Source: a virus
Virus record (IMG/VR): IMGVR_UViG_3300031673_000082
Span: 1-49,605 of that record
Reading direction: 5' to 3' (one strand)
Length of the DNA stretch: 49,605 nt
Position 1 is the stretch's first letter; each line of letters starts with the position of its first letter. Shown here piece after piece: positions 14,877-22,557 of this stretch. The notes below the pieces were generated by a model. It was not told where the DNA came from. It worked only from the letters and a program-made list of their open reading frames with translations, and did no database searches. Position numbers and translations under genes: made by a program.

Positions 14877-15167
14877 ATGAAGATTGTAGGCACTTTGAAG
14901 CGTGGATGCGAAATTCATAATCGTTGGCTTCGCAACAACAAGAGATATGGCACTATATGCGACGTTGTATTTCGATTGCATGGCGCGGTTTATTACACGG
15001 ATGACCTCATTCCGAATCAGTATGATCGCATCAAAGACCATGTAGATATGGAATTTGAAATGACTAGCGTGGAAGTGACGCCAGAGAAAGCCGCTGAAAC
15101 CGTGGATGAAATTGAAGAGTCCACGAAACGGCCTCGTGGACGGCCTCCGCGCTTGGTTAAGGAGTGA
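14877..15167 (+). CDS. hypothetical protein with AT-hook-like tail, 96 aa
   Basis: Unrecognised protein. Residues 1-65 are mixed alpha/beta. The C-terminus, KRPRGRPPRLVKE (84-96), contains the RGRP core of an AT-hook, a minor-groove DNA-binding motif, preceded by an acidic linker. This suggests DNA contact, perhaps inside the head or at the neck, but no experiment is implied. It is the first gene after the promoter at 14820 (GGAG site before ATG) and is followed 4 bases later by speD, so the two are co-expressed. Confidence 0.6.
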   Translation: MKIVGTLKRGCEIHNRWLRNNKRYGTICDVVFRLHGAVYYTDDLIPNQYDRIKDHVDMEFEMTSVEVTPEKAAETVDEIEESTKRPRGRPPRLVKE

Positions 15168-15171
15168 GTAT

Positions 15172-15522
15172 ATGGCCTATCTCGGCACTCAGGTTCTTGC
15201 TGATTTCTATGAATGCGAAGAAGATGAATTAAAAGATTCTGCGAAGATTCAGGAAATCATGCTGGAAGCAGCGCGGATTGCTAAATGCACGATTGTGACG
15301 CACACGTTTCACACGTTTTCGCCGTATGGCGTGAGTGGAGCCGTGATCGTGGCTGAATCGCATTTGGCCATCCATACATGGCCTGAGCACCGATATGCGG
15401 CTGTAGACATATTCACTTGTAGTGATTCCATGGAAATCGACAAGGCCATAGAATATATTGGCAGAGAATTGTATGCCATGGATACCGTACTGACGCGATG
15501 TGAGCGCGGCGGAATTGGCTAA
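15172..15522 (+). CDS. speD: S-adenosylmethionine decarboxylase proenzyme (class 1b), 116 aa
   Basis: Pyruvoyl-dependent enzyme making decarboxylated AdoMet, the aminopropyl donor for spermidine synthesis. The sequence AESHLAIHTWPEHRY contains the self-cleavage site Glu62-Ser63; Ser63 would become the pyruvoyl group. His68 (IHTW) and Cys83 (DIFTC) are the other conserved processing and proton-donor residues, and their numbering equals that of the Thermotoga-type enzyme. The start at 15172 has AAGGAG seven bases upstream and gives the typical length; a longer frame from 15106 lies in the previous gene. No spermidine synthase is visible nearby, so the product would feed the host pathway or a different reaction. 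Its location among head genes is unusual. Confidence 0.93.
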   Translation: MAYLGTQVLADFYECEEDELKDSAKIQEIMLEAARIAKCTIVTHTFHTFSPYGVSGAVIVAESHLAIHTWPEHRYAAVDIFTCSDSMEIDKAIEYIGRELYAMDTVLTRCERGGIG

Positions 15523-15573
15523 TTATTTTTTGTAGTGCTACCATAGACAGACCATATTTTTGGTGAGATTGCC

Positions 15574-16566
15574 ATGCCACAAACATTTTATCCGCCATCA
15601 AATCAGTCGCAACTCCAGACTACGGCCTTGTGGCATTGGGACACGACCAATCCGTATAACCCGAAAGTTTTGGGATTTTCTCAATCCTATTTCGATCAGT
15701 ATGGCGTTGATCAATTAACCAAAACGGGTCTTTTGCCCACAGACTTGGAAAATTTTACAGGCGTTCCTCTTGTTTTTCAGGGCGTAACACCCACTCCAAT
15801 CCCTTCTGGCCAGATACTTCAGTATATTCGTTATGCAGAAGATGAAATAGAGCGATATGCTGGCGTTCTCTTATGCCAGACGTGGGTTGCGGCACCACCG
15901 GAAATTACCAACCAATACGCCATGGCCGCGGGGCTAGCCGGAAGCGGCCAAATGCTCGGCGTCAACTATGACTATGCGGAAGCTGCGTATGACTTTGACT
16001 ATTCTCGGTATAAGGATGAAGGCTGGGGATATATGCTTTTGAGAAACCGCCCTGTCCAGTCTCAGTTTTATACGCAGACGGACTATACGGCAGTTAAAAA
16101 CATGGTTTACATCTATCCGCTTTTGAGCCAGTTTTTCGCTATTCCTATTTCGTGGTTTGTGGAAGATCACCGCTCTGGATTCTTGCGCGTGGTTCCTTCT
16201 GAAAACGTGCAAATGTTGCCCTTGTTTACCATGCAGTTAGCTTTGATGGGATTCGCTGAAACCTTGGCTGGGGCCATCCATTTGCAATATACGGCTGGGT
16301 TCACGCAACAGGATTACGACGGAGAATATAGTTTTATCAAACGGCTCGTGTTGACCAAGGCAGCCATTCTCGCTTTGGCAGCCATACAAGGCACGATCAA
16401 TTTGGGCGCTACCGAGACTTCCACGGGCGTTGACGGACTTTCTCAGCGCACACAATACCAACCTGGCGCGTATGTCGGCATCATCAAAGAGTGGCGTGCT
16501 CAGGAAAAGAATTTGATGACGCAGTTAATCAATCACGTGGCAGGGCCAATGGTCGGGACATTCTAA
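15574..16566 (+). CDS. putative head-tail connector/neck protein, 330 aa
   Basis: Between the capsid and the neck genes, and of suitable size for a head-completion adaptor. It has the helical segment ILQYIRYAEDEIERYAGVLL (about 90-109), a pattern common in head-tail adaptor proteins, and late helices VLTKAAILALAAIQGTINLG. The middle is aromatic-rich (YDYAEAAYDFDYSRYKDEGW). No enzyme motif. Its TAA is followed immediately by the GTG start of the next gene. Confidence 0.6.
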   Translation: MPQTFYPPSNQSQLQTTALWHWDTTNPYNPKVLGFSQSYFDQYGVDQLTKTGLLPTDLENFTGVPLVFQGVTPTPIPSGQILQYIRYAEDEIERYAGVLLCQTWVAAPPEITNQYAMAAGLAGSGQMLGVNYDYAEAAYDFDYSRYKDEGWGYMLLRNRPVQSQFYTQTDYTAVKNMVYIYPLLSQFFAIPISWFVEDHRSGFLRVVPSENVQMLPLFTMQLALMGFAETLAGAIHLQYTAGFTQQDYDGEYSFIKRLVLTKAAILALAAIQGTINLGATETSTGVDGLSQRTQYQPGAYVGIIKEWRAQEKNLMTQLINHVAGPMVGTF

Positions 16567-17355
16567 GTGGCCATCCCGAATCCATATTTCTACAACAACA
16601 CCACTCGTGATCCGTGGACGTATGATTTCCCCGGAACGAATTTTGATATTATCATTGCGCGTTATGGCGTTTCTATGGCATGGCTGCAATCGCATCAATG
16701 TGCTTGTGTTGGGAGTAATGGAGTGGATGAAAATGGCATTTATACTCCAGAAGGAACGCCTAGCCCTACTTGTGCTACTTGCGCTGGAAGGGGAACGTAT
16801 TATGATGACCCACAAGGCCCATATACGGTTCTCATGAGTCACTTGAATGTGGCGAATGGTCAGGTTCCCGGATTCCATAACAACGAGCAATATGGCGGCA
16901 TAGTAAACGCTGACCCGATATTAACTATCCCTTCCAATCTGTCTCCCGTGTGGGAAAACGCATCCATGATGGATGCTTTTATTGAATACAATAATGACAT
17001 GCGATTTGAATCTGTTCTGAATGTAGGGCAAAATGAAATATTGCCGTATCGGTATAATGTTGGGTTCATTTCAGCAAGCGTTTATGATTCTCAGACGCAA
17101 AGAACTATTCCAGTTCCAAGCGGAAATGTTGTCGCGTCCGGGGCGAATGTGGTATTGTCTGGATATGCGGTTGGTACACCTTATGTGGTATCTTATACAG
17201 CATGGCCGATTTACATAGCTTATGCAAAACATGGAGGTTCACCACAGGTTAGACCGCTTATTCAGGGGCGTGGCTATCCACGGCGTTTCGTAGTGCAGTT
17301 GCTTGATCTATATCAACGGAATAACGGAAGTGGATTGAATGGTGGTACACTTTGA
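16567..17355 (+). CDS. putative neck protein with Cys-rich zinc-ribbon-like segment, 262 aa
   Basis: GTG start directly after the previous stop; translation is probably coupled. Residues about 42-80 contain CACVGSNG and CATCAGRGTYYD, a CxC...CxxC arrangement resembling a zinc ribbon (the C-x2-C-x-G-x-G end is like that in DnaJ-type knuckles). The rest is beta-rich with YVVSYTAWPIYIAYAKHGG and a basic C-terminus. Such Cys-containing proteins occur in the head-tail joining region of many myoviruses; the exact role is not known. Confidence 0.55.
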   Translation: MAIPNPYFYNNTTRDPWTYDFPGTNFDIIIARYGVSMAWLQSHQCACVGSNGVDENGIYTPEGTPSPTCATCAGRGTYYDDPQGPYTVLMSHLNVANGQVPGFHNNEQYGGIVNADPILTIPSNLSPVWENASMMDAFIEYNNDMRFESVLNVGQNEILPYRYNVGFISASVYDSQTQRTIPVPSGNVVASGANVVLSGYAVGTPYVVSYTAWPIYIAYAKHGGSPQVRPLIQGRGYPRRFVVQLLDLYQRNNGSGLNGGTL

Positions 17356-17395
17356 ATGTGCGCGAATTTGATTATTTAGAACTGAGGTTGAAAGC

Positions 17396-20068
17396 ATGAC
17401 GATACCAACATTTAATCCCGGAGAAGTATTAACGGCGAGTGGTCTTAATACGGCGCTTAGTGCAACTGCTGTTGAACCAACATTGACCGCTAACACTTGG
17501 ACTGCGCCGCAAACCTTTGACGCGCCCATCATCCAGACCCCCGGACAGGGCGCGAACAACTCGTCTCCCTTCGCTCAATACGGCGATATGTGGACAGATG
17601 CTCTGCTATCCGGTGGCGTCCTCGGGGTGCCATCACCCGCGTCCCTGAGTGCTACATTACCACTTGGGACGGCTGCTGTTCTGGGTCAGCGTGTGCCATT
17701 TCCAGCTACCCCGTTCAGTGTAGCAGCGTCGTCCACGTCCTATCTTGACCTGAGCAATACTGGAGTGCTGGCGGTTTCGACTTCGGCGACGGTTACGGCC
17801 AACTCGCTGCGGCTATGGGAAGCGATCTCAGCGGCCATATTGTCACCTGCTCCGTCTCTTGCGCCGTCCACAGCAGCCGGAACGCTGGCACTCGGAACTT
17901 ATGATTACGAGTTGGTGGCGCATGACGCTACCGGATACGGATTGCCTGGCACGGCAGTATCTGTTGCGCTTGCTTTGACCGCCCCTACCCCCACGCTAGC
18001 GGCGTCCACGGCAGCGGGAACCCTTGTTGCTGGGACTTATACCTACGGTCTGGTGGCGCATACCGCTACTGGCTACTCCCTGCTTGGCACGACCGACGCC
18101 ATCACCACGACCGCGACTGGTGAAGTTGTCCTGACTTGGGTATTCCCGCCCGATGTTACTTCGGTAGATATTTATGGGCGCGTAGCTGGGTCTTTGGGAT
18201 TGTTGGCGTCCGGCATCACGGCGACGACCTGGACAGATGATGGCAGTGTTACGGTTGGTGCAGCGGCTCCTACCACGGCAACTGCTACTGGCGAGGTGGT
18301 GGTGACATGGGCCAATCCGCTCAACGAAACCAGCATGGACATTTACGGGCGCATCTCCGGCTCCATCGGGCTGCTCGCGTCTGGGGTGACTGGCACGACT
18401 TGGACGGATACCGGAACTGCTACCGTTGGGGCTGCTCCTCCGACCGTGACTACGAGTAATGCTATTCAGATTATCAACCCACGGGCAAGAATTGGGTATG
18501 ATAGCTTAATGTTGAATATCCTGGACTTTGGGGCAGACCCAACGGGGGCAACAGCATCAGACGCTGCATTTATACTGGCAAATAAATATTTGGCGCGTAT
18601 ACAGCAAGTGTTGCCAGTCTATATAAATGTGTACACTCAAGGCATTAAAATAATACTCCCACCGGGTACATACCTACTAACGGAGCCCAGCTCGTTTCTT
18701 AATTCAGATTTATTTTACCACAACGAATTTGGGGTAGAATTCGAGGCATCTGGACCAGTAGGATCGGTTGGGATAGTCTATAATCCGGCGACGGTTGGGC
18801 CTCTCATAAACAATCAAAATACCTTCTTATTTTTGAGGTTCAACAAGATTGTTTTTTATGGGGAAAATTCTTCCTGTGATATTATAGACAGCTATTCTAC
18901 GGGGGAGGCACAGGACTATGCTTTTTTTGACTGCTTATTTAGTGGGTCATGGAACTATGGAGTAAATTTAACTGGCTCGAACACTAATAGCGAATGGAAG
19001 TGGGATAGATGTGCCTTTACCGGGGCTTGGAGTAGTTTCTTGTATGTCGGAGATACAAACACCTCGGACCAGTTCTTAAACTATTGGTTTATCCACTGTA
19101 AATATGATACCAGTTATCCTTGGATAACGATGTACCATGGTGGAAGCATAAGACTTGTGGATTGTGATGTCAGTGGGTACTCTCCGTCGTCTCAAACATA
19201 TATTTTCAATTTGTTGAATGTTGTACATGATGACGGAGTGCAGAGTTTTAAAGCTTCTGGTGTAAGGTTTGAGCAGAAGACCCAGTATGCCGGAATCATG
19301 AATTGCGAGTGGGGTGGCGGGATCGTTAAATTTGATACTTGTGATTTCAGTTCGCAGGCATTTAATTCGTTTGCTCCCACCGTATTGTCAGCATGTTTTA
19401 ATCCAGGGAACAGTGCTGGACCTTCCATACACTTTGATACATGCAGCATTATGGGACAGCATCAGTATATTTCTGGGGTAGGAATTAACCCATCCGCCGC
19501 CGCGATAAAGTATTCTTGCTGTATTTTTGATAACCACGCATACCCGGAAGACGCATTTATTTTCACCCCTACAAATGGTGAGTATGGACAGTTGAGTGTG
19601 GTTAATTTAGATAGATGCAAAGGTAGCGGTTCGCAATTGTCGCAGGTAGTAGGGGAGTATCTAGACGCATCACTAAATTGGCAGAATTCGCTATCCGGTA
19701 CAACTGCAAGACGGGTTATTTCCGTACGGAACATTCTTTCTAATCTGCCGTCCGCCACGAGTGGTAGTATAACCGTAGGACTTCCGCTGAATGCACTCAT
19801 TACGCGTGTTAGCTTTATACTACCGAATGGGTGTTGTACCTCTACTAGCACAACCGCTGGATTTACTGTCCAAACTGGAGAAACCACGCCAACTGTTCTT
19901 GCTTCAATTTTGCTAAATAATCCAGACTATGCGGCAGGAGGAACTCTTATAAAAGAAATTGCCTTCCCGTGCTCGACAAGAGAAAAGGCGACTATAACTC
20001 TGGTCCCCAACTCGGGCAATAACCAACAGGCCGCGTATTCTTATTGCCTTATTGAGTATATAGGATAA
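17396..20068 (+). CDS. tail or neck spike with beta-helix (pectate-lyase-like) domain, 890 aa
   Basis: Residues 1-150 are a virion-attachment-like region. Two tandem internal duplications follow: AAGTLALGTYDYELVAHDAT at about 160 with a related copy at about 206, and two 53-residue units at about 241-293 and 297-349 (SVDIYGRVAGSLGLLASG / SMDIYGRISGSIGLLASG), which look like FN3 domains. From 373, LNILDFGADPTGATASDAAF and IKIILPPGTYLL mark a right-handed beta-helix of the pectate-lyase superfamily, typical of polysaccharide-degrading or -binding spikes. Base composition changes near 18480 from GC-rich to more AT-rich, a sign of mosaic origin. It sits among neck genes, not tail-fibre genes, so it may be a neck or head appendage. 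Confidence 0.8.
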   Translation: MTIPTFNPGEVLTASGLNTALSATAVEPTLTANTWTAPQTFDAPIIQTPGQGANNSSPFAQYGDMWTDALLSGGVLGVPSPASLSATLPLGTAAVLGQRVPFPATPFSVAASSTSYLDLSNTGVLAVSTSATVTANSLRLWEAISAAILSPAPSLAPSTAAGTLALGTYDYELVAHDATGYGLPGTAVSVALALTAPTPTLAASTAAGTLVAGTYTYGLVAHTATGYSLLGTTDAITTTATGEVVLTWVFPPDVTSVDIYGRVAGSLGLLASGITATTWTDDGSVTVGAAAPTTATATGEVVVTWANPLNETSMDIYGRISGSIGLLASGVTGTTWTDTGTATVGAAPPTVTTSNAIQIINPRARIGYDSLMLNILDFGADPTGATASDAAFILANKYLARIQQVLPVYINVYTQGIKIILPPGTYLLTEPSSFLNSDLFYHNEFGVEFEASGPVGSVGIVYNPATVGPLINNQNTFLFLRFNKIVFYGENSSCDIIDSYSTGEAQDYAFFDCLFSGSWNYGVNLTGSNTNSEWKWDRCAFTGAWSSFLYVGDTNTSDQFLNYWFIHCKYDTSYPWITMYHGGSIRLVDCDVSGYSPSSQTYIFNLLNVVHDDGVQSFKASGVRFEQKTQYAGIMNCEWGGGIVKFDTCDFSSQAFNSFAPTVLSACFNPGNSAGPSIHFDTCSIMGQHQYISGVGINPSAAAIKYSCCIFDNHAYPEDAFIFTPTNGEYGQLSVVNLDRCKGSGSQLSQVVGEYLDASLNWQNSLSGTTARRVISVRNILSNLPSATSGSITVGLPLNALITRVSFILPNGCCTSTSTTAGFTVQTGETTPTVLASILLNNPDYAAGGTLIKEIAFPCSTREKATITLVPNSGNNQQAAYSYCLIEYIG

Positions 20069-20071
20069 AAT

Positions 20072-20527
20072 ATGGACATTTTAGACTTTTCAGGCTTTTC
20101 TATTAACTCAGGTGATAATGTTGTAACGGGACAAGCTGCATCCACTTTCGGCCTAGCCTCCACGACAACGGCAGGTGCAATTATCGTAACGGCAGCACAA
20201 CTGTGGGGTCGGTACTTCTCGAATGGTGCAACCCAGACGGGGGCATTTACGCTAACGACTGATACCGCAGCAAACATTTTAGCTGCTGTGCCTAATGCAG
20301 TGGTTGGCACGTCTTTCAAATGGCGCTTTATCAACAATGACCAGAGCGCCGCGGGATATGCCGGAACGCTGGCAGGTGGCACGGGCGTTACGGTCGGGAC
20401 GATCTTGCCTAATCCTGCGGTGCCGAAAGGTGGTCTTATGGACTATGTATTCACCTTCACTGCCATCGGGGCTACGCCTGCATTGACCGTTGAAGCAGTT
20501 GGCGGTAACTCGGCGGCGCTGCTGTAA
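20072..20527 (+). CDS. putative virion decoration/appendage protein, 151 aa
   Basis: Small, Ala/Gly/Thr-rich, beta-predicted protein without signal or membrane segment (for example GAFTLTTDTAANILAAVPNA, then FKWRFINNDQSAAGYAGTLA). The style is that of exposed virion proteins. It begins 4 bases after the spike gene and so is probably its partner or a separate decoration protein. GC-rich like the first third of the spike gene. No family assigned. Confidence 0.55.
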   Translation: MDILDFSGFSINSGDNVVTGQAASTFGLASTTTAGAIIVTAAQLWGRYFSNGATQTGAFTLTTDTAANILAAVPNAVVGTSFKWRFINNDQSAAGYAGTLAGGTGVTVGTILPNPAVPKGGLMDYVFTFTAIGATPALTVEAVGGNSAALL

Positions 20528-20550
20528 AGCTGATCCAGTCCGCCAGCAAC

Positions 20551-20566
20551 CCCCGCTTCGGCGGGG
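20551..20566 (+). terminator. GC-rich hairpin after the decoration gene
   Basis: Perfect 6-bp stem CCCCGC-TTCG-GCGGGG, followed only by TT and then CAAAGGAG. The lack of a T run makes it a weak terminator at best; it may stabilise the upstream mRNA 3' end. The next gene's ribosome binding site lies directly behind it. Confidence 0.5.
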
Positions 20567-20584
20567 TTCAAAGGAGCGCATTAA

Positions 20585-20725
20585 ATGCCTGAATTATATA
20601 GCTTGCAAGGATTTACATTGGCTGACTTGGCGCGATATACGAAAGAGGGCGCCTATTCTCCAAAAGCGTCTAATGACTTCCATTTGTTCTATGTTGGGCG
20701 TGATGATGTAAAGGAAATATTATGA
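20585..20725 (+). CDS. small hypothetical protein, 46 aa
   Basis: A short frame with a strong AAAGGAG site 8 bases before its ATG and a stop that overlaps the next gene (ATGA). The protein reads MPELYSLQGFTLADL at its start and ends GRDDVKEIL; no membrane segment or known motif. The good ribosome binding site and the overlap with the PLD-like gene are the main evidence that it is real. It might be a partner or inhibitor of the PLD-like protein, which is speculation. Confidence 0.5.
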   Translation: MPELYSLQGFTLADLARYTKEGAYSPKASNDFHLFYVGRDDVKEIL

Positions 20726-21267
20726 ATCCAATTTTATCAGCACTTGGAGTAATAAATGAAACCAGTCAATCGACTCGCATCATCACTCCTTACGCGGATG
20801 GTACAAAAGCATTTGTCAGTTTCTTAGCGAGCGCTTCAATATCTGGAGCAAAATTACGCACCATGATTTATGGATGTACATTGTCGTCATTCTTTGATGG
20901 CGTCTTATCAGCCAAAAAGTCAGGATGTGATGTAAAGATAATTTTTGACCATACGCAATCGACTGGTCATGCGGAAGCGCCAATGATAGCGGAATTGATT
21001 AAAGAGGGATTTGTTGACGGTTCGGATTTTTTAATTGGAACCAGCCCAAAGCATGAAATTGTCCATCTTAAACAAACAACAATATGGCTTCCAGATGGAA
21101 GTGTCACTACACTGGAAGGAAGCTGGAATTATAGTAAATCTGCGTCACTAGAAATGAATATGCTTTCATTCAACGATTCACAAGATTTAGCCAAATATAC
21201 CAGCGACACTTTTGATAAATTATGGGAATGGATTTCAACTCACGAGGAAAAATATCAGATTAAATAG
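20722..21267 (+). CDS. phospholipase D-superfamily protein with one HKD-like motif, 181 aa
   Basis: The chain has the layout of a single-motif PLD-family enzyme, which would act as a dimer: an N-terminal alpha/beta half with VKIIFDHTQSTG (71-82) and the motif H115-L-K117, then LEGSWNYSKS (131-140), corresponding to the GSxN part. The Asp normally four residues after K117 is absent at that position (W122); D125 is close. Family members hydrolyse phosphodiesters in phospholipids or DNA. Without a signal peptide, a cytoplasmic nuclease is more likely than a lipase. Located in the mosaic segment and followed by an antisense HNH gene. Confidence 0.7.
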   Translation: MNPILSALGVINETSQSTRIITPYADGTKAFVSFLASASISGAKLRTMIYGCTLSSFFDGVLSAKKSGCDVKIIFDHTQSTGHAEAPMIAELIKEGFVDGSDFLIGTSPKHEIVHLKQTTIWLPDGSVTTLEGSWNYSKSASLEMNMLSFNDSQDLAKYTSDTFDKLWEWISTHEEKYQIK

Positions 21268-21860
21268 CCCATCTCCTGCATAAAATCTATTGGATGTTTA
21301 GCGCTTTTTCTTAAATTGCATGAAGGATGCAGGAGTTGAATGTTTTCTGGGTTGCTTGTTCCTCCGCCATTGATCGGTATTATGTGATCTATATGATATA
21401 CATTATCCAATGGAAGATAGCAGGCGGTACATTTTCCTTTCTGCTGTTTATAAATTCGTTCTATGTCATTTTGAGTGTACCTGCCTCCAGAAGATTTTAT
21501 TTTTGCTCTTCTATGCGCGCAATAAGATGCCATTTTTATAGGATTATTTTTGTTCCAATTCTTGTTTGCCTCAAGAATTGAATTTCTATTTTTCAAGTAT
21601 CTAGCAGCAGAACTGGATTTCACCTTGTCTGGATTTTTTAGCTTCCAGCGCCTTGCCGCGTCAACAGCTTTTTGTTTGTTTGCTTCATAATGACGCTTGT
21701 ACGATATTTCGCGCTTTTCTCTGTTAGCTTCCGCCCATTCGCGCTTGGAAATATTATGACAATCTTTGCATAGGTTTGAAAATCCTGATTTGCTGTTAGA
21801 TTTTGCAAAATCTGATAAAGATTTTTCTAGGCCACATTTAGAGCATATTTTATATTGCAT
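21255..21860 (-). CDS. free-standing HNH endonuclease with N-terminal zinc motif, 201 aa
   Basis: Antisense to all nearby genes. The N-terminus has CSKCG and, later, CKDC, a Cys4 zinc motif; the middle is basic and repetitive; the C-terminus is an HNH nuclease: CTACYLPLDNVYHIDHIIPI (the HxDH core), GGGTSNPENIQLLHPSCN. Such genes are typical phage homing endonucleases that spread between genes. I chose the ATG at 21860, which has AAGGA seven bases upstream; an extension to a TTG at 21899 lacks support. Its 3' end overlaps the PLD-like gene tail by 13 bases. Confidence 0.88.
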   Translation of the reverse strand: MQYKICSKCGLEKSLSDFAKSNSKSGFSNLCKDCHNISKREWAEANREKREISYKRHYEANKQKAVDAARRWKLKNPDKVKSSSAARYLKNRNSILEANKNWNKNNPIKMASYCAHRRAKIKSSGGRYTQNDIERIYKQQKGKCTACYLPLDNVYHIDHIIPINGGGTSNPENIQLLHPSCNLRKSAKHPIDFMQEMGYLI

Positions 21861-21993
21861 TTGAGTATCCTTCTCAAATATCCAATGTGAACGTGGCAAG
21901 ATGGTGGATTTCCATCGGTTCAGTTGCGCAACCTAGCCACTGTGATATTATGTATTATATTTTTTGTAATGCAAATTTTGAGAGGCACAAAGC

Positions 21994-22557
21994 ATGGCGT
22001 CCTATGACGTTTATACCAATCTTCCAATGGACAAGGTAACCGACTTGGCCTTGGAGACTTTTGCCAAGTGGGCAGCATTTGCTTTGGGGAAGGAAGCGTT
22101 GAACGGGAAAATTCTGGCCAATCCGTCCGGCAAATACGCCAAGTCTTTGCGGATAGAGGAAAAGCAGAATTATGTGGCTGTATTTGCAGACGCCAAGGAA
22201 GCGCCTGAAGCGAATTGGTTAGAACATGGGCGCATGTCTACCATCAACTTGCAACGCTCGATGCTGGCTGGCGGGAAGGTGGCCAAGGACGGTTCAAAAT
22301 ATCGTGTCATCCCAATACCATCGGAAAAAAGCCACAGGGCTATTCCGCAACCTACTCAACTGGATGCCATAGGAAACGCAGTCGGATTGAAGATGCCTCG
22401 CTATCAGGCGTTTGCGCGTGTAAGTGGAACGAATTTTTACACCATGAGCAGCAAGAAGCCGGAAAAGTGGCATATTCCACCCATGGCGGCGTATAGTCCA
22501 GCAGAGATTCTTTCTGAATGGGCGCGATCAAAAGCAGCGGAGCAATCAAATGCCTAG
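21994..22557 (+). CDS. putative HK97 gp10-like neck/tail-completion protein, 187 aa
   Basis: Position before the tail terminator-like and sheath genes, size, and the features LRIEEKQNYVAVFADAKEA and EANWLEHGRMSTINLQRS (about 65-90) suggest the family of small neck proteins that join head to tail. The segment WLEHG followed by a Pro/Ser-rich C-terminal arm is typical. Its stop overlaps the next start by 8 bases. Direct homology cannot be tested here. Confidence 0.55.
   Translation: MASYDVYTNLPMDKVTDLALETFAKWAAFALGKEALNGKILANPSGKYAKSLRIEEKQNYVAVFADAKEAPEANWLEHGRMSTINLQRSMLAGGKVAKDGSKYRVIPIPSEKSHRAIPQPTQLDAIGNAVGLKMPRYQAFARVSGTNFYTMSSKKPEKWHIPPMAAYSPAEILSEWARSKAAEQSNA

Noticed and set aside
15106-15171. 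N-terminal extension of speD
   Set aside because: These 22 codons lie inside the preceding gene in another frame. The ATG at 15172 has a good ribosome site and gives the exact family length.
15530-15573. Possible promoter before the connector gene, with TTTTTTGTAGTGC similar to TTTTTTGTAATGC at about 21959
   Set aside because: The two regions share only a short T-rich stretch, and no convincing -35/-10 pair with normal spacing is present in either.
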